Positions 1 through 7,920 are shown, counted from the first letter of the stretch. The stretch: DNA of 20,112 nt from Deltaproteobacteria bacterium (GCA_018262455.1 JAGSPR010000110.1:1-20112); one strand, 5' to 3'. Numbers and translations: made by a program. Notes: generated by a model not told the origin, from the sequence alone.

Positions 1-492
1 GGCCCAGGCGATGCGAGCCGCGACGCTGGCCCGGTCGATGGAAGCGGCGACGCTGACCTGGACGATGGGGGCGGCGTCGATGGTCCACCCAGCCTCTGTG
101 GCGCCGCGTACATGACCTTGCCGGGCGTCTCGGGGACCTACCGGATCGTGTCCGTGCAGCAGACGTGGCTCGCCGCCGAGGCCGCCTGCGAAGCCGATGG
201 CGCGCACCTGGCGGTGATCGACAGCAGCGACGAGAACGACGCGATCCAGGCGAGCTCATCGAGCAGCCCATGGATCGGCACGACCGATCGGATCACCGAA
301 GCCACGTTCCTCGTGGTGACCGGCGGAGGCACCGTGTTCGCCAACTGGGCCGGCTCGCCGCCGGCGAATACGGGCGAGGACTGCGCCACCCTCCAGACGC
401 TCGACGGAACGTGGGACGATGAGGACTGCAACACCACCCGCCAGTCGATCTGCGAGTGCGACGGCCTGCCGGTCGTGCCCGGCACGTTCTGA
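1..492 (+). CDS. Secreted C-type-lectin-fold protein, 5' end missing
   Basis: The frame is open from the first base, so the N terminus lies outside the window; 163 residues are visible. Residues 1-32 are an Asp/Gly-rich low-complexity linker, as often follows the lipidated cysteine of myxobacterial lipoproteins. Residues about 35-154 match the C-type lectin-like fold: a WLAAEAAC helix start, a WIG motif at 91-93, a W-D-D-E-D-C motif at 138-143 in place of the usual WND strand, and closing cysteines at 151 and 153. Such domains bind sugars or proteins at the cell surface. Whether the calcium site works cannot be told. It converges on the next gene with a 29-base gap that contains the palindrome GCCCCGGGGC (495-504). 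The fold call is firm; the ligand is unknown. Confidence 0.8.
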   Translation, partial: GPGDASRDAGPVDGSGDADLDDGGGVDGPPSLCGAAYMTLPGVSGTYRIVSVQQTWLAAEAACEADGAHLAVIDSSDENDAIQASSSSSPWIGTTDRITEATFLVVTGGGTVFANWAGSPPANTGEDCATLQTLDGTWDDEDCNTTRQSICECDGLPVVPGTF

Positions 493-521
493 GCCCCGGG
501 GCAGCCTCGCCGCCGTGCGTG

Positions 522-1343
522 CTAGCGCTCGCGCGGATCGAGCGCGCAGCGGGCGGCATGGATCGCGGTTGGATCGAAGCTGCAGGACTCGTGGGCGCAG
601 CGCGCGATCTCGCGCTCGAGCTGGTCGCAGACCACCGGACAGCAGCTGCCAGACACCGTCTTGCCGTCGGGGGACGCGCACCTGGCGCCGAGCACGTCAT
701 CGGCCTCGACCCAGCGGACGTCCGAGCACTCGAAGACTCGAACGTTGAAGCTCGCGGTGGGCGGGGACGCGTCTTGGTTCTCGAAGGTCGGGACGAACCG
801 CCAGGTACCCTTGACCAGCTGGCCCGGCCTGGCGAGCTCGACACCCAGCGCGAGCCCGAGGTCCTTGGGCTGAGATGCGGGCGTCGCCGCGACGGTGGTG
901 CAGGTCGCGAGCCAGTCGTCGGGCGCCGGCTTGCCGGTGCTCGACTCCAGACACGTCTGGTCGAGGTTCGCGTCACCGCCGGCCTTGGTGAGGGCAGCGA
1001 TCCGAGCCGTCGCGGCCGTCTCCGGCACGACCTGCGACTGATCCAGATCGTTCCACGCGGTGCTGACCGAGAACCACGGTTCGTTGGGTGAGGTCGAGTA
1101 GAAGAGCGAGAGCCCGCGGTCCTCGCGGACGAGGAACCGCGAATCATCCGCCAGGTTCGCGAGGGTCTTCACCTCGGGGACGACCTTGGTGTGATCCCAT
1201 CCCTCGATCTGGAATGCGAAGCGCGTGTCGGACTGATCGTTCTTGCCATCTCCGCCAGCCGGAGGATCGGTGGCGGTGACGCAGGCACCGAGCAAGAGGA
1301 CCGCAAGCCAGGATCGGTTCGCAAAAGACGTGTACGTCGACAT
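522..1343 (-). CDS. Predicted lipoprotein with Cys-rich C terminus, unknown function
   Basis: 273 residues. The frame stays open upstream to 1523, but the ATG at 1343 is chosen because it opens a type II signal peptide (MSTYTSFANRSW, then a hydrophobic stretch) ending in the lipobox LLGAC with the acylated Cys at residue 21. AAAGG also sits about 10 bases upstream of that ATG. A Gly/Asp/Asn-rich linker follows. The body (about 40-200) has no recognisable motif. The last 70 residues carry about nine cysteines, including a CC pair, which suggests a disulfide-bonded module. The product is probably anchored to the outer or inner membrane, facing the periplasm. No family is recognised. Confidence 0.75.
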   Translation of the reverse strand: MSTYTSFANRSWLAVLLLGACVTATDPPAGGDGKNDQSDTRFAFQIEGWDHTKVVPEVKTLANLADDSRFLVREDRGLSLFYSTSPNEPWFSVSTAWNDLDQSQVVPETAATARIAALTKAGGDANLDQTCLESSTGKPAPDDWLATCTTVAATPASQPKDLGLALGVELARPGQLVKGTWRFVPTFENQDASPPTASFNVRVFECSDVRWVEADDVLGARCASPDGKTVSGSCCPVVCDQLEREIARCAHESCSFDPTAIHAARCALDPRER

Positions 1344-1698
1344 GATCTCAAACCTTTCGTCGAAGCTCGCCGCGTCGTGCAGCTGCATGAACCGGTGTGC
1401 AGCGCGCATGCCGCGCACGTCGCGTCGCTCGTCGACGCCCCCTCCATCGGGGCCTGTCAGATGTCGGAACCGCGCGGCAAACGCGTGTCGCCGCGGCCAT
1501 CGTGGTCCGCCCGCGAGTCGCACCCGAGTCGCGTGTCAGATCTGGCCTGACGTTCTGAGGTCCGATCAGATCCGCTAACCGGGCGCCCAGACTAGGTCTC
1601 TGGACCTTCCAGTGGTCACACGAGTGGCCAGCAGGCCACACCCCTCGCCCAGCGGCTCGACGTGGATCGCGCGGTCACCGTGCTCGCCGCGCACCGGC
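1344..1698. other. 355-base gap without a supported gene, with hairpins near one end
   Basis: The stretch lies between the end of the PEGA-like gene (stop at 1699) and the start of the lipoprotein gene (1343), both on the minus strand, so it should hold a terminator for the first and a promoter for the second. I see no convincing ORF: frames across it lack ribosome sites and give Arg-rich shadow proteins. The 1594-1639 part is rich in inverted repeats, listed separately. The side next to 1343 shows no clear sigma-70 or sigma-54 promoter. Confidence 0.5.
1594..1639 (-). terminator. Cluster of short hairpins downstream of the PEGA-like gene
   Basis: Three inverted repeats lie in 46 bases: AGGTC-TCTG-GACCT (1594-1607); TGGTCAC-ACGA-GTGGCCA (1613-1630, one G-U pair); and GTGGCC-AGCA-GGCCAC (1624-1639). 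The last two share an arm and so exclude each other. They begin 60 bases after the stop codon at 1699. No U-tract follows, so this is at best a Rho-assisted or non-canonical terminator. Confidence 0.3.
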
Positions 1699-2121
1699 TC
1701 AAGGCTGTTCGGCGTCGACCGTGATCGCGTAGCGGAGCCCGGCGTGAACGTGGAGGCGCATCGTGCAGTCGTAGCCCAGCTCGGGCTGCACGAACCGAAG
1801 GTCGCGTGGACCGGCTTCGAGGCTCACCGCAACCTGCGGGGTTCGCCCGCGAGGTGCGTCGTCCACGAACAGCTCGATCCATGGCCGCGCCGAGATCTGC
1901 AAGAGCGCGAGTCCGAGCGCACGGCCGTCCCGCGTGTCACCCACGACCTCCAGGCTCGCCCCCGCACAGACCGGGAGCGAATCGGCTGCGGCTTCCTCGC
2001 TGCCAGCGACCTCGACGCTGACCCGCTGCTCCACATGAACCTGCTCGGGCGTGGTGACCACGACCTGGTTCGCCGCGCATGCGGCACAAAGTAGAGCAGG
2101 CACACCACCCAGGATTCGCAT
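1699..2121 (-). CDS. Small envelope protein with a PEGA-like domain
   Basis: 140 residues. The same frame is open far upstream to 3156, opposite other genes. The ATG at 2121 is taken because it begins a short hydrophobic leader (MRILGGVPALLCAACA). The leader ends in an imperfect lipobox, with Cys at residues 12 and 15. Residues about 80-136 read like a PEGA domain: a beta-strand, a V-D-D turn, G-R-T-P, then an L-E-A-G-x-R-D-L strand, a layout common in surface and lipoprotein repeats of myxobacteria. Role unknown; PEGA domains are generally envelope-associated. It diverges from the lipoprotein gene at 2383. The leader could instead be an ordinary signal peptide. Confidence 0.6.
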   Translation of the reverse strand: MRILGGVPALLCAACAANQVVVTTPEQVHVEQRVSVEVAGSEEAAADSLPVCAGASLEVVGDTRDGRALGLALLQISARPWIELFVDDAPRGRTPQVAVSLEAGPRDLRFVQPELGYDCTMRLHVHAGLRYAITVDAEQP

Positions 2122-2382
2122 GAGGTCTGCGACGACCTCGTGGTGGGTTAATTCATGGCGGGGCAGTGTCAAGCACCTCCTACCGCATCGCGGACTCGAG
2201 CCTTGCACGGCGAGTCGATGGCATAGTGCGGCAGCGCGGCGGGGCTGGACTGGCAGCCATGCCGACCACCTTCCGGCGGGTGATGCCGGCAACCCGAGTC
2301 GCCACGCGCGACACACCACGAGTCCTACCCGCCGGTTAGGCAATGCAGGTGACCGGACCCTGCATTGCATCTCTCGAGGAGC
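2122..2382. promoter_or_regulatory. 261-base divergent spacer between the PEGA-like and lipoprotein genes
   Basis: Both flanking genes read outward, so both promoters should lie here. No clear -35/-10 pair stands out in the GC-rich sequence. The strongest signal is the inverted repeat at 2340-2368, listed separately. A weaker one is CCGGC/GCCGG at 2273-2289. Confidence 0.5.
2340..2368 (+). promoter_or_regulatory. Perfect 10-bp inverted repeat just before a start codon
   Basis: GCAATGCAGG (2340-2349) and CCTGCATTGC (2359-2368) are exact reverse complements separated by nine bases. The repeat ends 14 bases before the ATG at 2383 and 7 bases before GAGGAG. It could be a repressor operator or a 5' leader hairpin that affects translation. 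Confidence 0.5.
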
Positions 2383-3138
2383 ATGTCGCAAGTCCAGTTG
2401 ACCGTTGGCCTGCGGGGGAGTGTCGGCCGAACCTTGCTGGTCATCGCGGCACTCCAGGCGGGGTGCATTGGTGGTCCGCAACCTCAGCTCGAGTTCAGTC
2501 TGGGCGATCACGCACTGCCCGCTCGGATCGTGCCCGGGGTCGACGTCGACGTGGAGGCGACCTGGTACGAGGAGTGTGAACCCGATCTCGAATTCGACGC
2601 TGGCGATGGCGGGAACTCCTATCCCACGCCATGCCACTTCCAGCGATTCTTGCTGGAGCTCTCGTGCGAAGGCGGCCCATGTGATGTCCCCGGCGCCACG
2701 CCGAGCAAGGGCGTCACAGATGCCAGCGTCACGCCACGGGGGCCTGGCAGGTTTGTCGTCACGGCCAAGATGACCCATGACGACAGCGGCGAGGTGTACT
2801 CCCGATCGACGACAGTCGAGGTCACCAGCCCTGAGGCGCTCGACGTCACATGCTACCCAAAGTGCGACGGCCGGGGCGTGCGCGCGGCTCAGCCAGAGGT
2901 CGAGGTGTTCGCCCACATCTCCGACGCTCCTGGGATCCGGTTGTACTCCTCGCAGATCCGCGTCAACGGCGTGGTTCCGACCTATCAGTCGAGCAGCTCG
3001 ACCCAGGGGTGGTTCTTCTCGCTGGCGGAGCTGTTTCCAGATCGACGCAGCGGTGATGGCGTCCAACCGGGAACCTACGTGCTCGACCTCGACCTCGACG
3101 GAGTCACCGCCACCTACTCGGTCAACGCCGTTCCTTGA
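2383..3138 (+). CDS. Predicted lipoprotein, unknown function
   Basis: 251 residues from the ATG at 2383; a TTG at 2365 in the same frame is an alternative but lies inside the inverted repeat. GAGGAG stands only one base before the ATG, closer than usual, so the start is somewhat uncertain. The leader ends in lipobox LQAGC with Cys at residue 28. The rest is acidic and beta-rich by eye, with three cysteine groups (near residues 65-90, 95-100 and 160-165). Its last third resembles an Ig-like or repeated beta-sandwich ending (GTYVLDLDLDGV). No family is recognised. It converges on the next gene with 39 bases between. Confidence 0.75.
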   Translation: MSQVQLTVGLRGSVGRTLLVIAALQAGCIGGPQPQLEFSLGDHALPARIVPGVDVDVEATWYEECEPDLEFDAGDGGNSYPTPCHFQRFLLELSCEGGPCDVPGATPSKGVTDASVTPRGPGRFVVTAKMTHDDSGEVYSRSTTVEVTSPEALDVTCYPKCDGRGVRAAQPEVEVFAHISDAPGIRLYSSQIRVNGVVPTYQSSSSTQGWFFSLAELFPDRRSGDGVQPGTYVLDLDLDGVTATYSVNAVP

Positions 3139-3177
3139 GAAGGTTCGGGATATCACGCCAAGTGAGCGGCATTGCGC

Positions 3178-3783
3178 CTAGCCGCCCGCCTTCGGGTTCG
3201 GTTGGACGATCCGCCAGCCGAGCTCGATCCTGTTGTGCGGCATGTCCTTCGGATCGGCTCGTAGCAGGAGATAGGCAATGTCCGGCGCGGCGAGCGGGGG
3301 CTTGTCAAAGCAGACTCGGAGGCCGGTGTTGTACATCGAGCGATCGATCGGGTTGGAGTGGACCGCGTAGCTGTCGGTGTTGCCGATGCGGTGCAGCTCG
3401 ATCTGGTCCCAGCGAAGGGCCAGCTCCTGGCTATCGAGGACGTGCACGTCGTGCGTCGTCACGACGTGACCGCGCTCCGGGAAGTCGTCCACGGAACGAT
3501 AGCCCTCCATCCGAAATCCGACGCTGAGCGCGACGTCTGGCGGGATGTTCGCTTGCCCCAGGAAACAGGCCTGGTCGGTGCTGTACGTCTCGAGCCGGAA
3601 CGATCCCCAGACCGAATCGCTCACGACCGGATCGACCTCACCGGTCAGCGCCGGGTTGCGCATCTCCGGTGACTGGGCGAGCGAGCGGCGAACCATCTGA
3701 ACTCCCGAGACCGTGCACCCCGTGCTGATCGTGAGGATCGCGAAGACGAGGGGACGGAGCCTGGGAGTCATGCACGCGGACAT
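3178..3783 (-). CDS. Predicted lipoprotein, unknown function
   Basis: 201 residues. An ATG at 3783 has a weak GGTGA seven bases upstream; a second ATG at 3771 gives the same signal peptide and is possible. The leader ends in lipobox ISTGC (Cys 23). The mature part has three widely spaced motifs, VWGSFRLETY, RSVDDFPERGHVV and LRWDQIELHRIG, and looks like a compact beta protein, but I know no family with this pattern. The following minus-strand feature upstream is the FHA-pseudokinase gene, 120 bases away; co-transcription is possible but not shown. Confidence 0.75.
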   Translation of the reverse strand: MSACMTPRLRPLVFAILTISTGCTVSGVQMVRRSLAQSPEMRNPALTGEVDPVVSDSVWGSFRLETYSTDQACFLGQANIPPDVALSVGFRMEGYRSVDDFPERGHVVTTHDVHVLDSQELALRWDQIELHRIGNTDSYAVHSNPIDRSMYNTGLRVCFDKPPLAAPDIAYLLLRADPKDMPHNRIELGWRIVQPNPKAGG

Positions 3784-3887
3784 ACTTCATCACCGCGAGA
3801 TCGGGAAGCTCGGCTGGATGTCAGATCCTCGCCGCGAAGGCCTCGATGCGGCGATCAGAACGCGCAACCGTGCCGTGCGTTGTGGGT

Positions 3888-3900
3888 CCCTCCCAGAGGG
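3888..3900 (-). terminator. Short hairpin after the FHA-pseudokinase gene
   Basis: CCCTC-CCA-GAGGG forms a five-pair stem with a three-base loop four bases beyond the stop codon at 3904. There is no U-tract, so support is weak. Confidence 0.25.
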
Positions 3901-3903
3901 CGG

Positions 3904-5121
3904 TCAGCTTCGGGCCAGCGCGCGCAGCGCCGCACCGAGGTGCGCCAGCGATGGGCGCCGCTCGGGACGCGGGATCAACGCGGCCTCGATGACCGGCGGG
4001 GCGCCGGCCGGAAGCGTGGGTTGGCCACCGCGGACGGCCTCCAGGTACCGGAACGACTCGCCGGTCGGATACGGCTCGCGGCCGGTCACGAGCTCGCACC
4101 AGAAGTATGCCAGGAAGAACACGTCGGTCGCGGCGCCGATCGGCTGGCCCATGATCTCCTCGGGACTGCGCCGGAAATGGAGGGGCGTCATCATCCGGCC
4201 AGTGAGACCGGCGTCGTACTGGAAGGCGACGCGCGACAGGCCGGCGCCATACAACACCGCGCCCCCGTTCGATCGCAGCCAGACCAGCCCCCGCACGAAC
4301 GGACCGACGACGATCGGCCGCGGCTGGGCGGCGTGACACGTTGCGACCGCCTCGCACAGGTCGGCGACGATCGCGCACGCCTGTGCCTCCGGCAGCGTGC
4401 GGTTGACGGGCAACCTGGTCAGGGGCCCATTGCCGAGATAGCCGACGACGTTCGGTCCGGTGACCCCGAGCGCGCTCGGCGGCAACTGCGGCGACCCGAG
4501 CTGACGAACGGCTCGCGCCGTGTCGAGCGCCTCGCTGCGCCATTCGCGATCTTCGATGTTCACGATCGCGTGCGCCCCCCCGGTCCACGAGTCGATCTCG
4601 AACGCGACACCACCGCGCGGGCTCTGCCAGGTGTGCTGCGTCTGCATCGGCGCGCGCCGAACGTCGCGACCGGCGGGGGCAGTGAGCCCGAGAAACACGA
4701 CCCGCGCGTTGCCGTGCAAGATCCCGGCGTCGTCGGGGACGCCCCCGAGATCGATCACATCGCCCGGCGAGAGCCGCCGGCGCTTGCGGATCTGCTCACC
4801 ATTCACGTAGGTGCCGTTCGCCGACCGCGTGTCGAACGCGTGGAATGCGCCGTCGATGTGCTCGAACATCGTGTTCATCGGCGAGATCGCCGCGGCGTCG
4901 TCGCTGACTGCCACGAACACATCGCTCGACGTCGCGTAGGTTCCTGCCGTGGAGAACCGGCCGACGCGCACCTTCGTGTTCTCGAGCGCGAAGATCGTCG
5001 GCGCGATGCGCGGATCGGGAGACGAGACCAGCTCGATGTAGCCCACGTCGGACGCCGGCAGCGTGGGGCTCGAATTCGCCACCATCAGCCTCTCGTAGGC
5101 CCGCTCGCGCGCCTCGTCCAT
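3904..5121 (-). CDS. FHA domain fused to a degenerate protein-kinase fold (pseudokinase)
   Basis: 405 residues. Residues about 45-145 form an FHA domain, the phosphothreonine-binding fold: V-G-R at 53-55, and D97...S100-A-N-G-T-Y-V-N-G108. The usual S-x-x-H is S-P-M-N (80-83), so the histidine is replaced. Residues about 165-400 have the order of a Ser/Thr kinase. The C-lobe is readable: S319-P-E-E as the APE motif, then A-T-D-V-x-F-L-A-Y-F-W-C-E-L-V-T-G-R-x-P-Y for the F-helix. Catalytic residues are missing. There is no lysine at all after residue 113, so no VAIK lysine. The HRD loop reads VGPFVRGLVWL (272-282), and DFG is G-A-G (292-294). It is probably a cytoplasmic scaffold or sensor in kinase signalling that does not transfer phosphate. 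No transmembrane segment is seen. Confidence 0.8.
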   Translation of the reverse strand: MDEARERAYERLMVANSSPTLPASDVGYIELVSSPDPRIAPTIFALENTKVRVGRFSTAGTYATSSDVFVAVSDDAAAISPMNTMFEHIDGAFHAFDTRSANGTYVNGEQIRKRRRLSPGDVIDLGGVPDDAGILHGNARVVFLGLTAPAGRDVRRAPMQTQHTWQSPRGGVAFEIDSWTGGAHAIVNIEDREWRSEALDTARAVRQLGSPQLPPSALGVTGPNVVGYLGNGPLTRLPVNRTLPEAQACAIVADLCEAVATCHAAQPRPIVVGPFVRGLVWLRSNGGAVLYGAGLSRVAFQYDAGLTGRMMTPLHFRRSPEEIMGQPIGAATDVFFLAYFWCELVTGREPYPTGESFRYLEAVRGGQPTLPAGAPPVIEAALIPRPERRPSLAHLGAALRALARS

Positions 5122-5279
5122 CGCGGCAACGTACCGATCCCGCGGACGACATTCAACCCGCTGGCCGTGAGCTCAGCTCGCCCGTCGCGCTCGCACGATG
5201 CGCGCTGTCCCCGCTAACGCACGGGTCGCCTCCCGGCTCGCCTTCCGACCTCCGCGACGACATTCGCTCGTGGCAATCA

Positions 5280-5294
5280 CGTCGCCTGGCGACG
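5280..5294 (-). terminator. Hairpin after the mono-haem lipoprotein gene
   Basis: CGTCGC-CTG-GCGACG gives a six-pair GC-rich stem five bases beyond the stop at 5300. No U-tract follows, so the terminator call is tentative. Confidence 0.3.
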
Positions 5295-5299
5295 GCCGG

Positions 5300-6808
5300 T
5301 CACATCGCCGTCAGGCGGCAGGTGGCCGGGTTCAACCGGAGCCGCGGATCGACGTGCAGGTCGTCGACCGGGAGCTGCTCGCGCGACTCCATGACGGGGA
5401 ACGGACGGACCATCTCGCGCAGCTGCGACGCGAGCTTGACGGCTTCGCCGACGAGCACGTCCGGCGGCAGGGCCTCGCAGGTGGCGAACGTCGCCTCGAG
5501 TCGCGCGAGCTGCGCCTTCCAGTGGTCGTCGTCGTTGGCGGTGTCCTCGAGGCTGGCGAGGAAGTCGGTCTCCCACGGGGCCAGCCCACCTTGCCCGCGC
5601 TTCGCGCGCAGGCTAGAGGTGAACGCCTCCACGATCTGCGCGGCGGACATGTCCTTGGCGGCTGCCATCGGCGCATGGTCGAGCAGGGCGCACCGGCGAT
5701 CGGAGAACACCGACCGCGTGAAGTCGACCATGCTGACGTCGTCGAACAGCCGTTGCGTGATGTGGCCAGCTCCGACCAGGCTCTCGAAGTAGGCCTGGTC
5801 AGCCCCGGACCGCTCGGGATACACGAGCGGCGCGTTGAGATCCGCGATCACCTGCCCGCTTGCATTGCGAAGTGGCGTTCGGTCATCACCCTCGACCCGC
5901 TGGTGGGCGGCGGCGATCGCCGTTTCGTAGGCGGCATCGAAGTCGCCCTGGATGGCCGGCGTGTCTGACACGTTGAGGAACAGGTTCATGCGGATCTCGC
6001 GGAGCCCGATGACGAAATTGGCGGCAAGGCTCGAATGGCCGCCCAGGTTGAAGTCCTGCGTGCAGAACACCGGCGCCAGCATCTCCTTGACGGTCCCGCG
6101 CTCCTTGAGCACGCGAGCGCGGGCATCCGCGGTCGGTCTTTGCTCCTCCCGGATGTTGGTCTCGAGCACTTCCAGTGCCCGCATGCCCTGGTTCCAGTGC
6201 ACCCACGGTGCGCGCAGCTCCTTCATGATCGGCGCACCTGACACGTGACACGTGGCGCAGTCGCGGTTGCCTTGGTCGTCGGCGCCCGCGAGCAGATCGG
6301 TCGAGGACCCGAAGAATGCCCAGCTACCACCGGACAGCTTGTAGAAGTTGAACGTATCGGAGTCAGCGGCGCGCGCCATGATCTCCACGTCGTCGCTCTC
6401 CTTCTGATCCTTCGACAGCCCGAAGAACGAGAGGAACACGGTTCCTTGCTCGCAGTCGAACTGGCGGACCGCGCGGAACGTCGCGTCGGCCAGGCCCAGC
6501 TGCCCGCGCTCGGACACGGTGGAAGACACGATGTTCTTGGGCACGCTGCTTGGTTTGCACGCCTCCACCAGCGCCCTGACGTCGGGCCCGACGCTCGGGC
6601 ACCCATCGGCGCGCAGCACGAGGTTCGCGATCGGATCGCTCAGGGTGCTCAGCGAACGTCCCGAGCCGGAGCGGTCAGTGACCTTGCACTTCAGCGGGAC
6701 CGAGTCGCACTTGCCGGTGCTGCAGTTGTCGCTTGAAGACGCGTCGAACGTGCCACACGCAACGAGTCCGTGGAGGACCAGGATCGCAGTGACCGCTGTC
6801 TTGCGCAT
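5300..6808 (-). CDS. Lipoprotein with a single c-type haem motif
   Basis: 502 residues from the ATG at 6808. The frame continues open upstream to 7252, but this ATG opens a signal peptide with lipobox LVAC (Cys 18), so the longer form is rejected. A Ser/Asn/Cys linker follows. One haem-binding site, C-A-T-C-H, is at 184-188, followed by G-x-P-I-M-K-E-L and P-W-V-H-W; Met195 or a His near 204 could be the distal ligand. About 300 residues follow with no second haem site, largely helical by eye, with regularly spaced charged residues. It is exported and anchored, so it is likely a periplasmic electron carrier or a haem-containing enzyme. I cannot name the family with certainty. It diverges from the gene at 7170. 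Confidence 0.75.
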   Translation of the reverse strand: MRKTAVTAILVLHGLVACGTFDASSSDNCSTGKCDSVPLKCKVTDRSGSGRSLSTLSDPIANLVLRADGCPSVGPDVRALVEACKPSSVPKNIVSSTVSERGQLGLADATFRAVRQFDCEQGTVFLSFFGLSKDQKESDDVEIMARAADSDTFNFYKLSGGSWAFFGSSTDLLAGADDQGNRDCATCHVSGAPIMKELRAPWVHWNQGMRALEVLETNIREEQRPTADARARVLKERGTVKEMLAPVFCTQDFNLGGHSSLAANFVIGLREIRMNLFLNVSDTPAIQGDFDAAYETAIAAAHQRVEGDDRTPLRNASGQVIADLNAPLVYPERSGADQAYFESLVGAGHITQRLFDDVSMVDFTRSVFSDRRCALLDHAPMAAAKDMSAAQIVEAFTSSLRAKRGQGGLAPWETDFLASLEDTANDDDHWKAQLARLEATFATCEALPPDVLVGEAVKLASQLREMVRPFPVMESREQLPVDDLHVDPRLRLNPATCRLTAM

Positions 6809-7169
6809 GCGACACGTAAGTTGCAACTCGAAGGCCAGCACCCTCCCCGCGCTACGCGCCTCCGAACCCTCGCAACTCGCTGACATTGCAGGATCGCCCG
6901 GCCCGTCGAGCGGGCATGTCGTCGAGTGATCCGTCGCTCTTTGGCAACTCGGCAACTCGGCAAGCCAGCGCCTGTTGACCCCAGCGCGGATCGCAGGAGG
7001 CCGCCCGAAGTGTCGTGCCACCGCCGATGAGCATTGACGCGCGGCGGCCTGATCACCACCGAGCTCGGTGGGAAGAAGTGGGTCCGCGATGCGCATGTTC
7101 CTGCGGGCAGCTCCGATTGGGCCCACTTGCCCAGAATTTCCCGCCGCCGGCGCGCGTAATCTCCACGTG
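6809..7169. promoter_or_regulatory. 361-base divergent spacer with repeated GCAACTCG
   Basis: The spacer separates the starts of two genes reading outward, so it should contain both promoters. It holds no supportable ORF; frames extending into it from either side precede better starts. Its distinctive content is four copies of the octamer GCAACTCG, listed separately. No sigma-54 site (GG-N10-GC) was found where the repeats lie. Confidence 0.5.
6823..6959 (+). repeat. Four direct copies of GCAACTCG
   Basis: Exact copies start at 6823, 6872, 6944 and 6952, all in the same orientation. The last two are in tandem with no gap and run on into another GCAA at 6960. The nearest copy is 14 bases upstream of the minus-strand start at 6808. 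Repeated octamers in a divergent spacer suggest binding sites for a regulator. No regulator gene is in the window. Confidence 0.6.
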
Positions 7170-7817
7170 ATGGAGCTCAGGCGTGCAGACATCGGTATCG
7201 GCCGCGTCATCATCGACGACCATGGCGTCTCCCGTCGCGGACTCGTGCACACGCACGCGCTCGCCTGGTTGGAGATCCGCGACTACCGGCTGACGATCGA
7301 GTTCCACGGCCAGGCGCCCGACGCCTTGTACCTCGCTGACGATCTGCTTGGCGCCGTATTGTTCGCGCGCGATGTGGCCGCGGCTTCGCGCGGCGAGAGT
7401 CGGATCCGGCTCGCGATCGAGCTTGTCGGACGGGACGACCGCGTCGAGTTCGGCGCCCTGCGGTTCCGACACGCGAACGAGGCGATCGCGAAGATCGTCG
7501 AACAGGTCCATCCACGGCTCCTTGCCGCAGCCCGAGCCGAGCTTGCCGAGCAGGGCGTCGTGCACTTCGGACCGCTGGCGCTCGCGCGCGACGCGATCAC
7601 GTGGAGTGGCAGATCGCCGCTGCCGCGCGACGAGGTCGAATCCGTCGAGCTGTTCGATACGTCGCCCGCGTGCCTGCGCGTGATGGCGCACGGCAAGGCG
7701 CTGCCGTATGGCAAGGCGCCGACGGCGGAGATCCCCAACCTCGGCGCGGCGCTGGAGCTCGCCGCCGAGCTTGGCTACCGGGCGCACCGGTCGAGCCTGT
7801 TCATTCGAGGCGCCTAG
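7170..7817 (+). CDS. Cytoplasmic protein with two PH-like halves, unknown function
   Basis: 215 residues. The ATG at 7170 (preceded directly by GTG at 7167) is preferred over starts further upstream, whose translation is low-complexity. There is no good ribosome site for any choice. No signal peptide or membrane helix is present. The two halves look alike. Residues 8-105 have I-I-D-D-H-G-V, L-A-W-L-E-I-R-D and a helix A-N-E-A-I-A-K-I-V. Residues 128-205 have L-A-R-D-A-I-T-W, L-P-R-D-E-V-E-S-V and a helix L-G-A-A-L-E-L-A-A-E. This strand-turn-W-x-E-I-helix order resembles bacterial PH-like domains (the DUF6585 type). That assignment is by pattern only. It converges on the membrane operon. Confidence 0.65.
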   Translation: MELRRADIGIGRVIIDDHGVSRRGLVHTHALAWLEIRDYRLTIEFHGQAPDALYLADDLLGAVLFARDVAAASRGESRIRLAIELVGRDDRVEFGALRFRHANEAIAKIVEQVHPRLLAAARAELAEQGVVHFGPLALARDAITWSGRSPLPRDEVESVELFDTSPACLRVMAHGKALPYGKAPTAEIPNLGAALELAAELGYRAHRSSLFIRGA

Positions 7818-7898
7818 CTCGGCCAGGTCGCGCGGCGCGCACGGATTGGCCGATCGTGAGGTGCGCTCCGTCGGGCGCCCGCAAGGGGGACCCTCGCC

Positions 7899-7920
7899 GC
7901 AAGGTGACGCCGATCCTTGC
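7899..7920. terminator. Inverted repeat in a convergent gap
   Basis: GCAAGG (7899-7904) and CCTTGC (7915-7920) are perfect arms around a 10-base loop. They lie in the 145-base space where the genes ending at 7817 and 7963 meet, which also holds the palindrome CGGGCGCCCG (7872-7881). The position fits a bidirectional terminator, but there is no U-tract. Confidence 0.3.

Noticed and set aside
1348..1641. Possible 97-residue minus-strand gene in the 355-base gap
   Set aside because: The product is Arg-rich without a signal peptide or motif, has no ribosome site and spans the hairpin cluster.
2122..3156. Upstream extension of the PEGA-like gene
   Set aside because: The frame is open but runs antisense to the lipoprotein gene at 2383, and the leader peptide begins at 2121.
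3880..5217. Plus-strand open frame of 445 codons opposite the FHA-pseudokinase gene
   Set aside because: No recognisable domain and strongly Arg-biased; the minus strand carries the FHA and kinase-fold motifs.
6943..6962. Sigma-54 promoter within the GCAACTCG repeats
   Set aside because: TGGCA is present, but no GC follows at the required ten-base distance.
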